A stretch of 64,000 nt of DNA from the NCBI RefSeq assembly GCF_014926585.1, contig NZ_CP045422.1, positions 2,820,001 to 2,884,000 of the forward strand, given 5' to 3'. This document shows positions 25,769-35,031 of the stretch, in pieces. Made by a program: the position numbers and the translations under genes. Within the stretch, counting starts at the first letter, position 1. Every line of letters begins with the position of its first letter. Under the pieces are notes generated by a model. It was not told the origin of the DNA and did no database searches. It saw only the letters and a list, made by a program, of their open reading frames with translations. Origin of the DNA: Devosia beringensis. Lineage in GTDB: Bacteria > Pseudomonadota > Alphaproteobacteria > Rhizobiales > Devosiaceae.

Positions 25769-27129
25769 ACGCGGCGCTCAAGGCGGGTGCGCAGGAAGAT
25801 GGCCACGGCGTTGAGCATGATCATCAGCGCCAGCAGGACCATGATGGCAGCTGATGTGCGGGCTTCAAAGAAATTCCGGTTCTCATTGCCCTGCCAGAGG
25901 AAGATCTGCACCGGCAGGGCGGTGGCCTGATCGACCACCGAGCCGGGCACGGCGGCGACGAAGGCATTCATGCCGATGAGCAGCAGGGGTGCGGTTTCGC
26001 CCAGGGCCTGGGCCACGCCGATAATGGTGGCCGTCAGGATCGAGGGGAAGGTGACGGGCAGGACGTGATGGAAGACCATCTGCGTGCGCGAGGCGCCCAG
26101 GCCCAGAGCGGCCTGGCGCAGGGCGGGGGAGACGCCCTGCAGGGCGGCACGGGTGGCGATGATGATGGTGGGCAGGGTCATCAGGGTGAGCACCAGGCCG
26201 CCGACGAGCGGGGCGGAGCGGGGCAGGTGGAAGAAGTTGATGAACACCGCGGCGCCGAGCAGGCCGAAGACGATGGAGGGCACGGCCGCCAGATTGTTGA
26301 TGTTGACCTCGATGAGATCGGTGAGGCGCGATTTGGGCGCGAATTCCTCAAGATAGATGGCGCTGGCCACCCCGATCGGCACGGCCAGCACGATCACCAC
26401 CAGCATCATGTAAAGCGAGCCCATGAAGGCGCCGGCGAGACCGGCCGAGGCAGGCGCGGCGCGGCTGTCGACATTGGTGAACAGGCCCCAGGCGAAATCC
26501 TGGGTGATGGCGCCATTGGCCTCGAGCGCATCGATCATGGCGCGGGCCGGCGCCGACAATTGCTGCTGCGCATCGCCCAGGTCGCGGTCGATATTGCCCT
26601 TGACCCAGTTATCGACATTGGCCGAGGCCAGCAGATCAAAGCGCACGGTCTGGCCGAGCAGGCTCGGATCGGCGACGAAGGCCTCGCGCACGACGTGGCG
26701 GGCATTGGTTTCGGGAATGGTCAGCAACTGCCGGCTGTCGATCTCGAGCCCGGCTGGGGTCACCGCCTGCATGGCAGCGTCGATGACCTTGTTCCAGTTC
26801 AGCATGGCGACGTCGCGCTGCCATTTGAGGGTGACGTCATTGAAATCGGCATCGGACTGGTCGGCAGCGCGGACAGGGGCCGGATCGACACCGAGCAGAG
26901 CCGGATCATAGGTGACGTCGAGATGCAGCGTCGCCTGATGGAAGGCGGGGATGCCCTTGCGCAACACATCGGCGAACAGCAGGGCGACAAAGCCGAGCGC
27001 GGCGCAGATCGCCACGATGCCCAGGATGCGGAAGATCTGCTCGTTGAGGTGGCGGCGGCGCAGGCCGGCGCGTACCAGCAATGTGCGTTCGGTGGCCGCC
27101 TTGCGACCGGAGCCCTGAAGATCGGTCAT
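25765..27129 (-). CDS. pstA: Phosphate ABC importer permease PstA (extended form)
   Basis: At 454 residues this permease is about 150 longer than E. coli PstA. The extra part is a first transmembrane segment (residues about 33-55) followed by a large extracytoplasmic domain up to about residue 225 (DUF3333-like). Then comes the usual permease core with the EAA loop, seen in [22 protein letters not shown]. The extended form is common in alphaproteobacteria. It starts where pstC ends (one-base overlap) and is coupled to pstB. Confidence 0.94.
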
Positions 27130-28508
27130 TATTCGTACTGCTCCCGGAAGCGGCGGACGATGTAGAGCGCCACGATATTGAGAAGAAGGGTCATGACGAA
27201 GAGGGTCAGGCCCAGGGCAAAGGCCACCAGCGACTGCGGCCCGGCGAAATCGGTATCGCCGGTGAGCTGGTTGACGATCGAGACGGTGATGGTGGAGATC
27301 GGCTCAAGCGGGGTGCCGCGCAGCACCGGGCTGTTGCCGGCGGCCAGCACCACGATCATGGTTTCGCCGATGGCGCGGCTGACGGCGAGCAGGAAGGCGC
27401 CGACAATGCCGGGCAGGGCGGCGGGCAGCAGGACGTGGCGGATGGTTTCGGACTGGGTCGCGCCCAGGCCATAGGAGCCATCGCGCATGGCCAGCGGCAC
27501 CTGGTTGAGAATGTCGTCGCTGAGCGAGGAGATGAAAGGGATGATCATGATGCCCATGACCAGGCCTGCGGTCAGCGCGCTGGTGGCGCTGATATCGAGG
27601 CCAACCATGGCGCCGGCACCCTTGAGGAAGGGGCCGACGGTGACCAGGGCAAAGAAGCCGTAGACGATGGTGGGAATGCCGGCGAGGATTTCGATGACCG
27701 GCTTGATGACGGCGCGCACCTTGCGCGGGGCATATTGGGACAGGTAGATCGCCGTCATCAGCCCGATCGGCACGGCCACCAGCGAGGCGATGGCGGCAAC
27801 CCACAGGGTACCGGTGAGCAGCGGCAGCAGGCCATACGAGCCGTAGTCGCCCGCCGTGGTGGAGGAGAATTTGGGGTTCCAGACGGTGCCGAAGAAGAAG
27901 TCCACCGGGCTGATGAAGCCGAAGAAGCGGATGGCTTCCGAGAGCAGCGACAGCAGGATGCCCAGGGTGGTCAGGATGGCCACGGCCGAGCAGAGCATCA
28001 GCAGGCCGGAAATGACGATCTCGACATTGTTGCGGGCGCGCAGGCGGGGGCTGATGCGGGAGCGGGCATAAAGCAGCGCCAGGATGCCGAGGCCGGCAGC
28101 GGCAGCCACGATGGCGAGGAAAGTGATGAACTGGAAGCCGCGCAGCGAGTCGGCGGCGGTCTGCTCGAAAGGCAGGATGTCGCCGGCCACGCCATAGCCG
28201 GAGGCCAGAGCGCCAATGCGCTGCAGGGTGGCGTTGAGGCCGGCCTGATCGAGCGATGTCAGAATGTCGGCGGGGATCTGGGCGACGATATAGGCGCGGG
28301 TGATGTCAGCGCCGAGCCAGGCCCAGATGCCAAGAATGAGCAAAGCGGGGGCCAGGGTCCAGATCGCCACCAGAGCCGCGTGATATTGCGGGCGGGAATG
28401 GACCTTGACGCCCTGCGGCGTGGCGAGGCGGCGGCTGGTCGCCCAGCCTGTCTGATAGGCCAGACCGAGCAGGACAAGCAAAAGGCCGGCAATAATCAGA
28501 GAGTTCAT
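27129..28508 (-). CDS. pstC: Phosphate ABC importer permease PstC (extended form)
   Basis: The 459-residue permease also exceeds the E. coli length by about 140 residues. The N-terminal half has extra membrane segments and a periplasmic loop. The C-terminal core holds six helices and the ATPase-contact loop SYGLGATQSETIRHVLLPAALPG. It pairs with the equally extended PstA. It lies 60 bases after pstS and overlaps pstA by one base. Confidence 0.94.
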   Translation of the reverse strand: MNSLIIAGLLLVLLGLAYQTGWATSRRLATPQGVKVHSRPQYHAALVAIWTLAPALLILGIWAWLGADITRAYIVAQIPADILTSLDQAGLNATLQRIGALASGYGVAGDILPFEQTAADSLRGFQFITFLAIVAAAAGLGILALLYARSRISPRLRARNNVEIVISGLLMLCSAVAILTTLGILLSLLSEAIRFFGFISPVDFFFGTVWNPKFSSTTAGDYGSYGLLPLLTGTLWVAAIASLVAVPIGLMTAIYLSQYAPRKVRAVIKPVIEILAGIPTIVYGFFALVTVGPFLKGAGAMVGLDISATSALTAGLVMGIMIIPFISSLSDDILNQVPLAMRDGSYGLGATQSETIRHVLLPAALPGIVGAFLLAVSRAIGETMIVVLAAGNSPVLRGTPLEPISTITVSIVNQLTGDTDFAGPQSLVAFALGLTLFVMTLLLNIVALYIVRRFREQYE

Positions 28509-28568
28509 GGGCGCTGTCCCGCGGGAAAGGGAGGGCCGCGCCTGGTGGCGCGGCCCGGGTATTGACGC

Positions 28569-29576
28569 TTACATGCCGGCTTCGAAAGCGGCCATGACTT
28601 CGGCAGTCTTGTCGGCTGGCTGCGGGATCAGGCCAGCGGCTTCAAGCGTGCCGCCATTGCCCGAAATGGCTTCCGACAGGAAGAACTGGACATATTCCTC
28701 GATGCCGGGGATGACGCCGATGTGCTGGCCCTTGACGTAGAAGAACAGGGGACGCGACACGGGGTATTCACCGGCCGAGACGCTGTCCAGCGATGGCACG
28801 ACGCCATCGACGGTAGCGACCTTGAGGGTGTCCTTGTTCTGCTCGTAGAAGGACAGACCGAACACGCCGACAGTGTCGGGGTTGGAGGTCAGGCGTGCCA
28901 GGGTCTCGGTGTAGTCACCGGCGATCTCGACAACGACGTCCTGACGCAGGGTTTCGCAAGCGTCTTCGGCAGCATCGGCAGGCAGTTCGGCAGCTTCACA
29001 ACCAGCAGCGACAACCTTCTCCTGGAAGACTTCGCGGGTGCCGTGATTGGAACCGGGAATGGCCAGGGCGATGGCCTGATCGGGGAGCGAGGCGTCGATC
29101 TCGGACCAGTTGGTGTAGGGATTGTCGACCATCTTGCCATCGACGGGCACCTGGGCAGCGATCGCCTTGTATACGAAGAGCGGGGTCAGGGCGAAGTCAG
29201 CCTTGGTAGCCGACGACGCAAAGACGATGCCGTCGAAGCCGAACTGGATTTCGCGAATGTCGGTGACGCCGGCCGCGGTGCAGGCTTCCTTTTCGCTGTC
29301 CTTGATGGCGCGCGAAGCATTGGCAATGTCGATGGTGTTTTCGCCAACGCCTTCACAGAAGGACTTCAGGCCGCCGCCGGTGCCGCCCGAACCCACGACC
29401 GGGGTCTTGAACTCAGGGAAAGCCGCGCCGAATTCTTCAGCAACGATCGAGGCGAAGGGCAGCACGGTGGACGAACCAGCGATCTGGATGGTGTCGCGCG
29501 ACTGGGCGAAAGCGGCTGGGGTGCCGAACGCGACAAGCGCGATAACGGCAGCACTGGCGAATATTGCAGACTTCAT
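28569..29576 (-). CDS. pstS: Phosphate-binding periplasmic protein PstS
   Basis: The 335-residue binding protein has a signal peptide (cleavage after AAFAQ, residue about 25) and the phosphate-site segments GSSTVLPFA and GSGGTGGGLKSF; NASR and NHGTREVF further along complete the pocket. Cysteines in CEGVG, EACTAAG and CEAAEL suggest disulfides. It heads the pst operon and would be strongly induced under phosphate limitation through the PHO box about 120 bases upstream. Confidence 0.95.
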   Translation of the reverse strand: MKSAIFASAAVIALVAFGTPAAFAQSRDTIQIAGSSTVLPFASIVAEEFGAAFPEFKTPVVGSGGTGGGLKSFCEGVGENTIDIANASRAIKDSEKEACTAAGVTDIREIQFGFDGIVFASSATKADFALTPLFVYKAIAAQVPVDGKMVDNPYTNWSEIDASLPDQAIALAIPGSNHGTREVFQEKVVAAGCEAAELPADAAEDACETLRQDVVVEIAGDYTETLARLTSNPDTVGVFGLSFYEQNKDTLKVATVDGVVPSLDSVSAGEYPVSRPLFFYVKGQHIGVIPGIEEYVQFFLSEAISGNGGTLEAAGLIPQPADKTAEVMAAFEAGM

Positions 29577-30008
29577 GGGGATTTCCTTTTCGGAATTCGT
29601 TCAAACCTGGCGAGCCGATCCGAGACATCATCCCCGGCGCCGCCCTTTGACGTGGCAGACCATAGAAGCGGCGTGCGACTGTTTTATTGCAGTCTCGTGA
29701 CGCGTTTGTGACAGGTTAATGCCTTGAATTTGTTAATTGATCCGGAATGCACACGTGGTCACACGGCAAATATGACATTTGCTTAAGGCCCGGTCGGACC
29801 GGGCTCGACGGAGTCCCGCTGGGCGGGACGGACGCTGTGCGTGGAGATTTTTAGCGCGAGTTTGTGACAGTGATGCATCGACGTGGACGGCAGTGAAAAC
29901 CGGCGCCTGGAACCAGCCACGTCTGGCTGAAACGGCTCAATGCTTCAACTCCTCGGCGTGTCGCGGCTGCAAACCGCAAACAGGGGAGCCCCTTGTGCCG
30001 AAAACGCT
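29577..30008. other. Gene-free pstS leader region rich in palindromes
   Basis: No gene is seen. Besides the PHO box there are inverted repeats: GCAAAT-ATGAC-ATTTGC (29766-29782), GCCCGGT-CGG-ACCGGGC (29788-29804), GTCCCGC-TGG-GCGGGAC (29813-29829) and CAGCCA-CGTC-TGGCTG (29914-29929). The two GC-rich hairpins probably separate the IclR transcript from the pst operon. Confidence 0.5.
29697..29714 (-). promoter_or_regulatory. PHO box upstream of pstS
   Basis: On the minus strand the 18-mer CTGTCACAAACGCGTCAC matches the PhoB consensus of two CTGTCAT-like heptamers separated by four A/C bases. A second CTGTCACAAAC half-site with a degenerate partner lies further upstream at 29853-29870. Confidence 0.8.
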
Positions 30009-30764
30009 CTAGCGCAGCAGCGGCCGCACCTCGGCCTGCACCTTGCGCATCAGCGGCAGGAAATTGGCGATCATGTGCGAGGTCGAGGCCCGGGCGGACT
30101 GGGCACCGATATTGAGGGCGGCGACTGTCTGGCCCTGGGCATTGAGCAGGGGCACGGCAATGGAACAGAGGCCGAGCTCGAGCTCCTCGTCGATGACGGC
30201 AAAGCCCTGGGCGGCGACCACGGCCAGCTCGGTGGTGATCGAGGCGAGGTCGGCCTTGGTCTTTCTGGTATAGGCGATCAGGTCGGAGCGGCTGAGGATG
30301 TCGGCGGCCTGGGCCGCGGGCAGGGCTGCCAGCATGATGCGGCCCATGGAGGTGCAATAGGCGGGCATATGCGCACCGGCGCCCAGATTGATCGACATGA
30401 CGCGGCGATGGGCAGCCCGGGCGATATAGAGGATCTCGGTATTGTCGAGCACGGCTGCCGAGGAAGATTCGTGGATCTGGGCGGACAGGGCGTCGAGAAA
30501 GGGCTGGATCAGGCGCGGCAGCGGCGTGGCGGCGAGGTAGGAATGGCCCAGATTGAGGATGCGCGGGGTCAGGCGGAAGAACTTGCCGTCATAGGTGGCG
30601 TAGCCGAGATGGGTGAGGGTGAGCAGGCAGCGACGCGCGGTGGCGCGCTCGAGCCCGGTGCGATTGGCGACGTCGGTGATCGAGAGGCCGGCATGTTCCT
30701 CATCGAAGCACTCGATGACGGCCAGGCCCTTGACGAGGCCGTTGATGATGTCGCCGTCGCGCAT
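30009..30764 (-). CDS. IclR-family regulator (PcaR/PobR-like)
   Basis: The 251-residue regulator has an N-terminal winged helix (residues 1-70: LVKGLAVIECFDEEHAGLSITDVANRTGLERATARRCLLTL in part) and an IclR effector domain with YLAATPLPRLIQPFLDAL and PAYCTSMGRIMLAALP. The pattern fits the PcaR/PcaU/PobR branch that governs aromatic-acid degradation. ATG 30764 has AGAGGAA upstream; the frame stays open for another 300 codons upstream, but that part is shadow coding over the divergent hydratase. It is transcribed away from the hydratase gene, which is the likely target. Confidence 0.88.
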   Translation of the reverse strand: MRDGDIINGLVKGLAVIECFDEEHAGLSITDVANRTGLERATARRCLLTLTHLGYATYDGKFFRLTPRILNLGHSYLAATPLPRLIQPFLDALSAQIHESSSAAVLDNTEILYIARAAHRRVMSINLGAGAHMPAYCTSMGRIMLAALPAAQAADILSRSDLIAYTRKTKADLASITTELAVVAAQGFAVIDEELELGLCSIAVPLLNAQGQTVAALNIGAQSARASTSHMIANFLPLMRKVQAEVRPLLR

Positions 30765-30789
30765 GGCGGGAATTCCTCTTGGGCGCTGA

Positions 30790-30816
30790 GCGCACAATGC
30801 GCGCCGGGCGCACAAT
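30790..30816. promoter_or_regulatory. Candidate IclR operator in divergent promoter
   Basis: GCGCACAAT occurs at 30790-30798 and 30808-30816, 18 bases apart. Between and across them is a palindrome TGCGC-GCCGG-GCGCA (30798-30812). It lies 26 bases before the IclR start and about 110 before the hydratase start, and could let IclR control both. Confidence 0.5.
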
Positions 30817-30923
30817 AGGGGCCCCACCGGGTGGACGCAATGGCGGCAAGGCGGCTTGCACCGGGTCGGGCGGATCGGCATGGTGCCGGCAAGAGGGCGC
30901 CATCGCCCCTGATGAGGAAATCC

Positions 30924-31673
30924 ATGTCTGACGCTATCGAAGCCGCCGCCCGGGCGCTGTTTGACGCCCGCCGCACGGCCCAGCCGATCACCGCAGTGCC
31001 CGCCGAATGGGTGCCGCAGACGCTGGCCGATGCCTACAGACTGCAGGATGCCGTGATGCGCCATGAGGGCGTGGCCGGGGGCTGGAAGGTGCTGGCGGGC
31101 GCAGAGGGCGAGCCGATGTGCGCGCCGATCCCGGCCTCGCGCTACCACGCCGATGGGACCAGCCTCGACCAGGCGGGGCTGCTGATTTTCCTCACCGAGG
31201 TGGAAGTGGGCGTCAAGCTGGGGCGGACGCTGGCAGAAAAGGGCACGCCCTATACGCCCGAAGAGGCGGCTGCGGCGATCGTGTCGCTGCATCCGGCGCT
31301 CGAAATGTGCGCCAGCTCGTTCGATGCGGGCGTGGAGGCGTCGCACCTGCTCAAGATGGGCGACCTGCAGAGCAATGCTGCGGTGATCGTGGGTGCCGCC
31401 CTGCCGGCGCCGGCCACGCTGGACCTGGCTAACCTCGACATCGCGCTGGCCTATGACGACGCGCCCGTGGCCGGCACGGCGGTGGGCGCCAGCTGGCAGC
31501 AGATCGTCGAGGCCATTGCCTGGCTGGCCAATCACGCCATCAGCCGCGGGCTGAGCCTGAACGAAGGCGATGTCATCATTACCGGTGCACGGGTGAAGCA
31601 TCCGGCGACGGGGCCGATGGAAGTGGAAGCGCGGCTGGCCGGCATGGCGCCGGTAACGCTGACGCTGACATAA
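30924..31673 (+). CDS. 2-keto-4-pentenoate hydratase-like enzyme
   Basis: The 249-residue protein belongs to the hydratase branch of the FAH-like superfamily (MhpD, catechol meta-cleavage hydratases and 4-oxalocrotonate decarboxylases). Supporting features are YRLQDAVMR near the N-terminus, GGWKV, the metal-ligand acids in LTEVEVGV, HPALEMCAS, and ANHAISRGLSLNEGDVIITG near the end. ATG 30924 has GAGGAAAT upstream. Members hydrate 2-hydroxypenta-2,4-dienoates during aromatic degradation, but no other meta-cleavage gene is present here, so the true substrate is open. It is divergent from the IclR regulator. Confidence 0.82.
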   Translation: MSDAIEAAARALFDARRTAQPITAVPAEWVPQTLADAYRLQDAVMRHEGVAGGWKVLAGAEGEPMCAPIPASRYHADGTSLDQAGLLIFLTEVEVGVKLGRTLAEKGTPYTPEEAAAAIVSLHPALEMCASSFDAGVEASHLLKMGDLQSNAAVIVGAALPAPATLDLANLDIALAYDDAPVAGTAVGASWQQIVEAIAWLANHAISRGLSLNEGDVIITGARVKHPATGPMEVEARLAGMAPVTLTLT

Positions 31674-31842
31674 TAGCGGGCGGGGCCGGGGCCGGAGCAC
31701 GCGCCCAGGTCTGGCTGCGGACAGGGACGCGGACCGGGAAAGGTGCTGGCCTGGGTCGCGGCCGCCCGGGGTGTGCGTGACCTGTCCATTCTCTTATCGA
31801 GGGTATTGCGCTGTCCAACCGGATGTCGCAAAAGCCTCTCGG

Positions 31843-31918
31843 GGGCCTATAGCTCAATGGTTAGAGCCGACCGCTCATAACGGTCTGGTTCCAGGTTCGA
31901 GTCCTGGTGGGCCCACCA
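31843..31918 (+). tRNA. tRNA-Ile (CAU, lysidine-type)
   Basis: The 76-base tRNA folds cleanly: acceptor GGGCCTA/TGGGCCC, D stem GCTC/GAGC, anticodon stem GACCG/CGGTC with loop CTCATAA (anticodon CAU), T stem CCAGG/CCTGG, discriminator A and encoded CCA. C4-G69 and C5-G68 pairs with A73 fit tRNA-Ile2, whose C34 is converted to lysidine by TilS, rather than elongator Met. Assignment to Ile over Met is probable, not certain. Confidence 0.88.
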
Positions 31919-31961
31919 TATTCTCCGGCTGTTATTGCACCCCGTATCGGCTGACCGTGGG

Positions 31962-32717
31962 CTAGGCGGCGACGCCGTCGACGATGACGTGGTCGAACTG
32001 GCGCGAGCATTTTTCGATGCGGGCGTCGACGCCGTAGACCTGGCGCAGCATAGAAGGGGTAATGACCTCGAGCGGCGCGCCACAGGCCTGCATCCTGCCA
32101 TCGGCGATGAGCAGCACCTTGTCGGCAAAGCGCAGCGCCTGGTTGAGGTCATGGATGGCGATCAGGACGATCATGCCTTTCTGCCTGGCCTGAGCCTGCA
32201 TGAAGCTGAGCACTTCGACCTGGCGGTGCAGGTCGAGCGCGCTGGTCGGCTCGTCCATCAACATGACATCGGGTTCGCGAACCAGCGTCTGGGCCACCGA
32301 TACCAGCTGGCGCTGCCCGCCGCTCAGGGCAGCCAGGTCGCGGAAGGCGATGGGGAGGATGTTGAGGGCGTGCATGATATGGTCGATGAAGCCAAGATCG
32401 GCGTCGTCAACGGACCAGGCGCTGCCCTGCTTGCGCGCGAGCAGAATGGATTCATGGACGGTCAGCACCGCATTGGCCGAGGTGTCCTGTGGCATATAGC
32501 CGATGGCCTTCTTGCCTTTTCCCGTCTCGGTCAGCCGGATTTCACCGGGCCCCTTCAACAGGCCGGCAATGCGCTTGAACAGGGTCGACTTGCCGGCGGC
32601 ATTGGGGCCGATGACGGCGACGATTTCGCCAGCCTGCAGCGGCGGCGTGGAGATGCCCGAAACGGTAAGCTTCTTGCCGTAATAGGCCCCGAGATCGTCG
32701 AGCTGAAGCGCTACCAT
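31962..32717 (-). CDS. Iron-complex ABC importer ATPase
   Basis: This 251-residue ATPase is of the FepC/FhuC class. Walker A is GPNAAGKST (residues 37-45), the Q-loop is GYMPQDTSANAVLTV, the signature LSGGQRQL, Walker B VMLMDEPTSALDL, and the switch histidine lies in IAIHDLN. It energises a FecCD-type permease whose gene overlaps it by seven bases. The complex should import an iron chelate or similar metal complex or cobamide; the substrate is not readable from the ATPase. Confidence 0.92.
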   Translation of the reverse strand: MVALQLDDLGAYYGKKLTVSGISTPPLQAGEIVAVIGPNAAGKSTLFKRIAGLLKGPGEIRLTETGKGKKAIGYMPQDTSANAVLTVHESILLARKQGSAWSVDDADLGFIDHIMHALNILPIAFRDLAALSGGQRQLVSVAQTLVREPDVMLMDEPTSALDLHRQVEVLSFMQAQARQKGMIVLIAIHDLNQALRFADKVLLIADGRMQACGAPLEVITPSMLRQVYGVDARIEKCSRQFDHVIVDGVAA

Positions 32718-33787
32718 GACCGCCTCACATTGGCGAGAATAAGGGAAATGAAGAACGGCACGCCGACCAGCGCGGTGATGATGCCGATGGGGAAGACGAC
32801 GCCCGGAATGATCGACTTGGAGACGATCGAGGTCACCGAGAGCAACAAGGCGCCGGCCAGCACGGAACCGGGCAGGAAGAAGCGCTGATCCTCGCCCAGG
32901 ATCATGCGGGCGATATGGGGGCCGACCAGGCCGACAAAGCCGATGGTGCCGACAAAGCTGACCGGCACCGAGGCGAGCAGCGAGATGATCAGCATGGTCT
33001 CGAGCCGGACATAGCGGACGTTGACGCCAAAGCTGGCCGCCTTGTCTTCGCCGAGCCGGATGGCGGTGAGTGCCCAGGCATTGCGGGCAAACAGCGGCAG
33101 CGCGATCAGCAGCACGGCCAGGGTGATCCAGATCTTGGGCCAGGTCGCCTTGGTGAGGCTCCCCATGGTCCAGAACACCACCTGCGACAGCGCCTGTTCG
33201 GAAGCGAGATATTGCACGAAGGCCAGCAGCGCATTGAACGTGAAGACCAGTGCGATGCCGAGCAGCACCACGGTCTGCACCGTGACGCCCCGGGCCTGCG
33301 ACACGAAATGGATGAACAGCGTGGCGCCGAGCGCCATGATAAAGGCATTGACCGGCACGACCAGCCCGGCAGCGACCGGCAGCAGCGGCACGGTGGTGAC
33401 GATGCCCAAAGCCGCGCCAAAGCTGGCAGCGGCGGAAATGCCCAGGGTAAAGGGACTGGCCAGGGGATTGGCGAGAATGGTCTGCATCTGCGCGCCGGCA
33501 ACGGAGAGGGCGGCACCGACCACGACGGCCATGACGGCGACGGGCATGCGGATGTCCCAGACCACGGTGCGGACCTGCGCCGAAACGGCGTCGGGGTTGA
33601 ACAGCGCCAGGATGACCTGGTCGAGGCCGTAGCGGGCCGGGCCCCAGGCCAGATCAACGGCAAAGGACAGGCAGAGCGCCACGGTCAGGGCGGCCAGAAT
33701 GAGCAATTTGCGACGGGTGCGGGCGCGGTATTCACCGCGCCCCTCCGCTGCCGCTTCCGTCAGGATGGTGATGTCAGCGGCGGTCAT
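32711..33787 (-). CDS. Iron-complex ABC importer permease (FecCD family)
   Basis: The 358-residue FecCD-family permease has about ten membrane helices after a charged N-terminal cytoplasmic segment (TRRKLL). Typical blocks are RMPVAVMAVVVGAALSVAGAQMQTILANPLASPFTLGIS (in part) and GTIGFVGLVGPHIARMILGEDQR. One permease gene suggests a homodimeric channel. It lies between the ATPase (overlap) and the binding-protein gene (three-base gap), forming a three-gene operon on the minus strand. Confidence 0.93.
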   Translation of the reverse strand: MTAADITILTEAAAEGRGEYRARTRRKLLILAALTVALCLSFAVDLAWGPARYGLDQVILALFNPDAVSAQVRTVVWDIRMPVAVMAVVVGAALSVAGAQMQTILANPLASPFTLGISAAASFGAALGIVTTVPLLPVAAGLVVPVNAFIMALGATLFIHFVSQARGVTVQTVVLLGIALVFTFNALLAFVQYLASEQALSQVVFWTMGSLTKATWPKIWITLAVLLIALPLFARNAWALTAIRLGEDKAASFGVNVRYVRLETMLIISLLASVPVSFVGTIGFVGLVGPHIARMILGEDQRFFLPGSVLAGALLLSVTSIVSKSIIPGVVFPIGIITALVGVPFFISLILANVRRSW

Positions 33788-33790
33788 GGC

Positions 33791-34927
33791 TTACTCGTCA
33801 GCCTTGAGCGAAATCCAGGCGCCCGGCTCATAGGCGATGGGCAGGAACCGGTCGTAAAACTCCTTGAACGTGGCGTCGGCATCCACGTCGGCAAACAGCT
33901 CGGGGTGGAACCACTTGGCCATTTCCTGGATCGCCACGAATTGGTAGGGGCTGGTGTAGAACTGGTGCCAGATGGCGTGAACGTCGCCATTTTCGACAGC
34001 GGTCGAGCCAACAAAGGCGGGTGCATCCACGAGTGCCGCCAGGGCGGCGCGGCTGGCATCGACGTCATCGGCAGCGCCGGGTCCGACGCTGACAAAGCTG
34101 GCGGCGTCGGGGGAATTGCGCCAGTCCGAACCCGTCACCACGATGATGTCGGGATTGGACGCGATGACCTGCTCGGCATTGATCGAGCCGGTATAGCCGG
34201 GCAGGAAATCGGAGCCCAGATTATGGCCGCCGGCCAGATCGACCATCAGGCCGAAATTGTCCGGACCAAAGGTGCCGCAGCATTCCACCAGACCTGCTGC
34301 GCGGTACATGAAGACGTCGGGACGCTCGGGATTGTTGTCGGCGATGACTTTGGCGATCGCGTCCATCTTGCCCTGCCAGAAGTCAGCGACTTCGGCAGCG
34401 CGCTCTTCCTTGCCGAACAGCTGGCCCAGAATGTGCAGGCTGGGCACGGTATTGTCGAGGATGTGCTCGCGGAAGTCGACATAGACGATCTTGACGCCAA
34501 TGCCTGACAGCATCTCTTCGAGCTTGACCTCATCGGCCGCCGTCTTGTTGCCGATGGGTAGGATCAGCACGTCGGGGTTGAGGGTAACCACCGTCTCGGT
34601 CTGCAGGGTGCCATCGGTCAGATTGCCGAGGAAGGGCAGATCCTTGGCCTCGGGGAATTTTTCGACATAGGCGTCAAAGGAGACCTGGTCGGTCGTCCAC
34701 AGATCGTTGCGCCAGCCCACAACATGGGCGAACGGATTTTCCGTCTCGATGGTGGCCAGCGAATAGAGCATGCGGCCTTCACCCAGAATGGCGCGTTCGA
34801 CGGGTTTGTCGAACGAGACTTCGCGGCCAGCAACATCGGTAACGGTAAAGGCCTGGGCGAAAGCAGGCATGGAGAACGACGCCAGCCCCGCGACAGCCGA
34901 CAGGAGCACCAGACGCGACATTTTCAT
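33791..34927 (-). CDS. Iron-complex ABC importer binding protein
   Basis: The 378-residue periplasmic protein has a signal peptide (MKMSRLVLLSAVAGLASFSMPAFAQ in part, cleavage near residue 25) and a class III binding fold typical of siderophore, haem and cobalamin carriers: VTDVAGREVSFDKPVERAI at the start, LNPDVLILP and ASNPDIIVVTG at the lobe boundaries. A CC pair near LVECCGTFGPDNFG is unusual. I placed the start at ATG 34927; an upstream ATG 34963 would add a non-signal extension running into the operator region. It is the first gene of the operon. Confidence 0.88.
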   Translation of the reverse strand: MKMSRLVLLSAVAGLASFSMPAFAQAFTVTDVAGREVSFDKPVERAILGEGRMLYSLATIETENPFAHVVGWRNDLWTTDQVSFDAYVEKFPEAKDLPFLGNLTDGTLQTETVVTLNPDVLILPIGNKTAADEVKLEEMLSGIGVKIVYVDFREHILDNTVPSLHILGQLFGKEERAAEVADFWQGKMDAIAKVIADNNPERPDVFMYRAAGLVECCGTFGPDNFGLMVDLAGGHNLGSDFLPGYTGSINAEQVIASNPDIIVVTGSDWRNSPDAASFVSVGPGAADDVDASRAALAALVDAPAFVGSTAVENGDVHAIWHQFYTSPYQFVAIQEMAKWFHPELFADVDADATFKEFYDRFLPIAYEPGAWISLKADE

Positions 34928-34966
34928 TTTGATGTCTCTTGGAAACTTGATAATGGATGTCACCTA

Positions 34967-35002
34967 TAAAAGATGATCCCTGTTATCAAGATTTATCTTT
35001 TA
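34967..35002. promoter_or_regulatory. Divergent promoter with perfect inverted repeat
   Basis: TAAAAGAT (34967-34974) is inverted as ATCTTTTA (34995-35002), with centres 28 bases apart, in an AT-rich 104-base spacer between the iron-type ABC operon and the methyltransferase gene. It probably binds a metal-responsive regulator controlling both; the sequence does not exactly match the Fur, Irr or RirA consensus I know. Confidence 0.5.
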
Positions 35003-35031
35003 GAGTTATTCCAAGGTGTTACGGAGCGATC

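Noticed and set aside
31847..32152. Open frame crossing the tRNA on the minus strand ending in a NLEPDRYERSALTIEL-like sequence
   Set aside because: This is the well-known false protein made by translating a tRNA gene in reverse.
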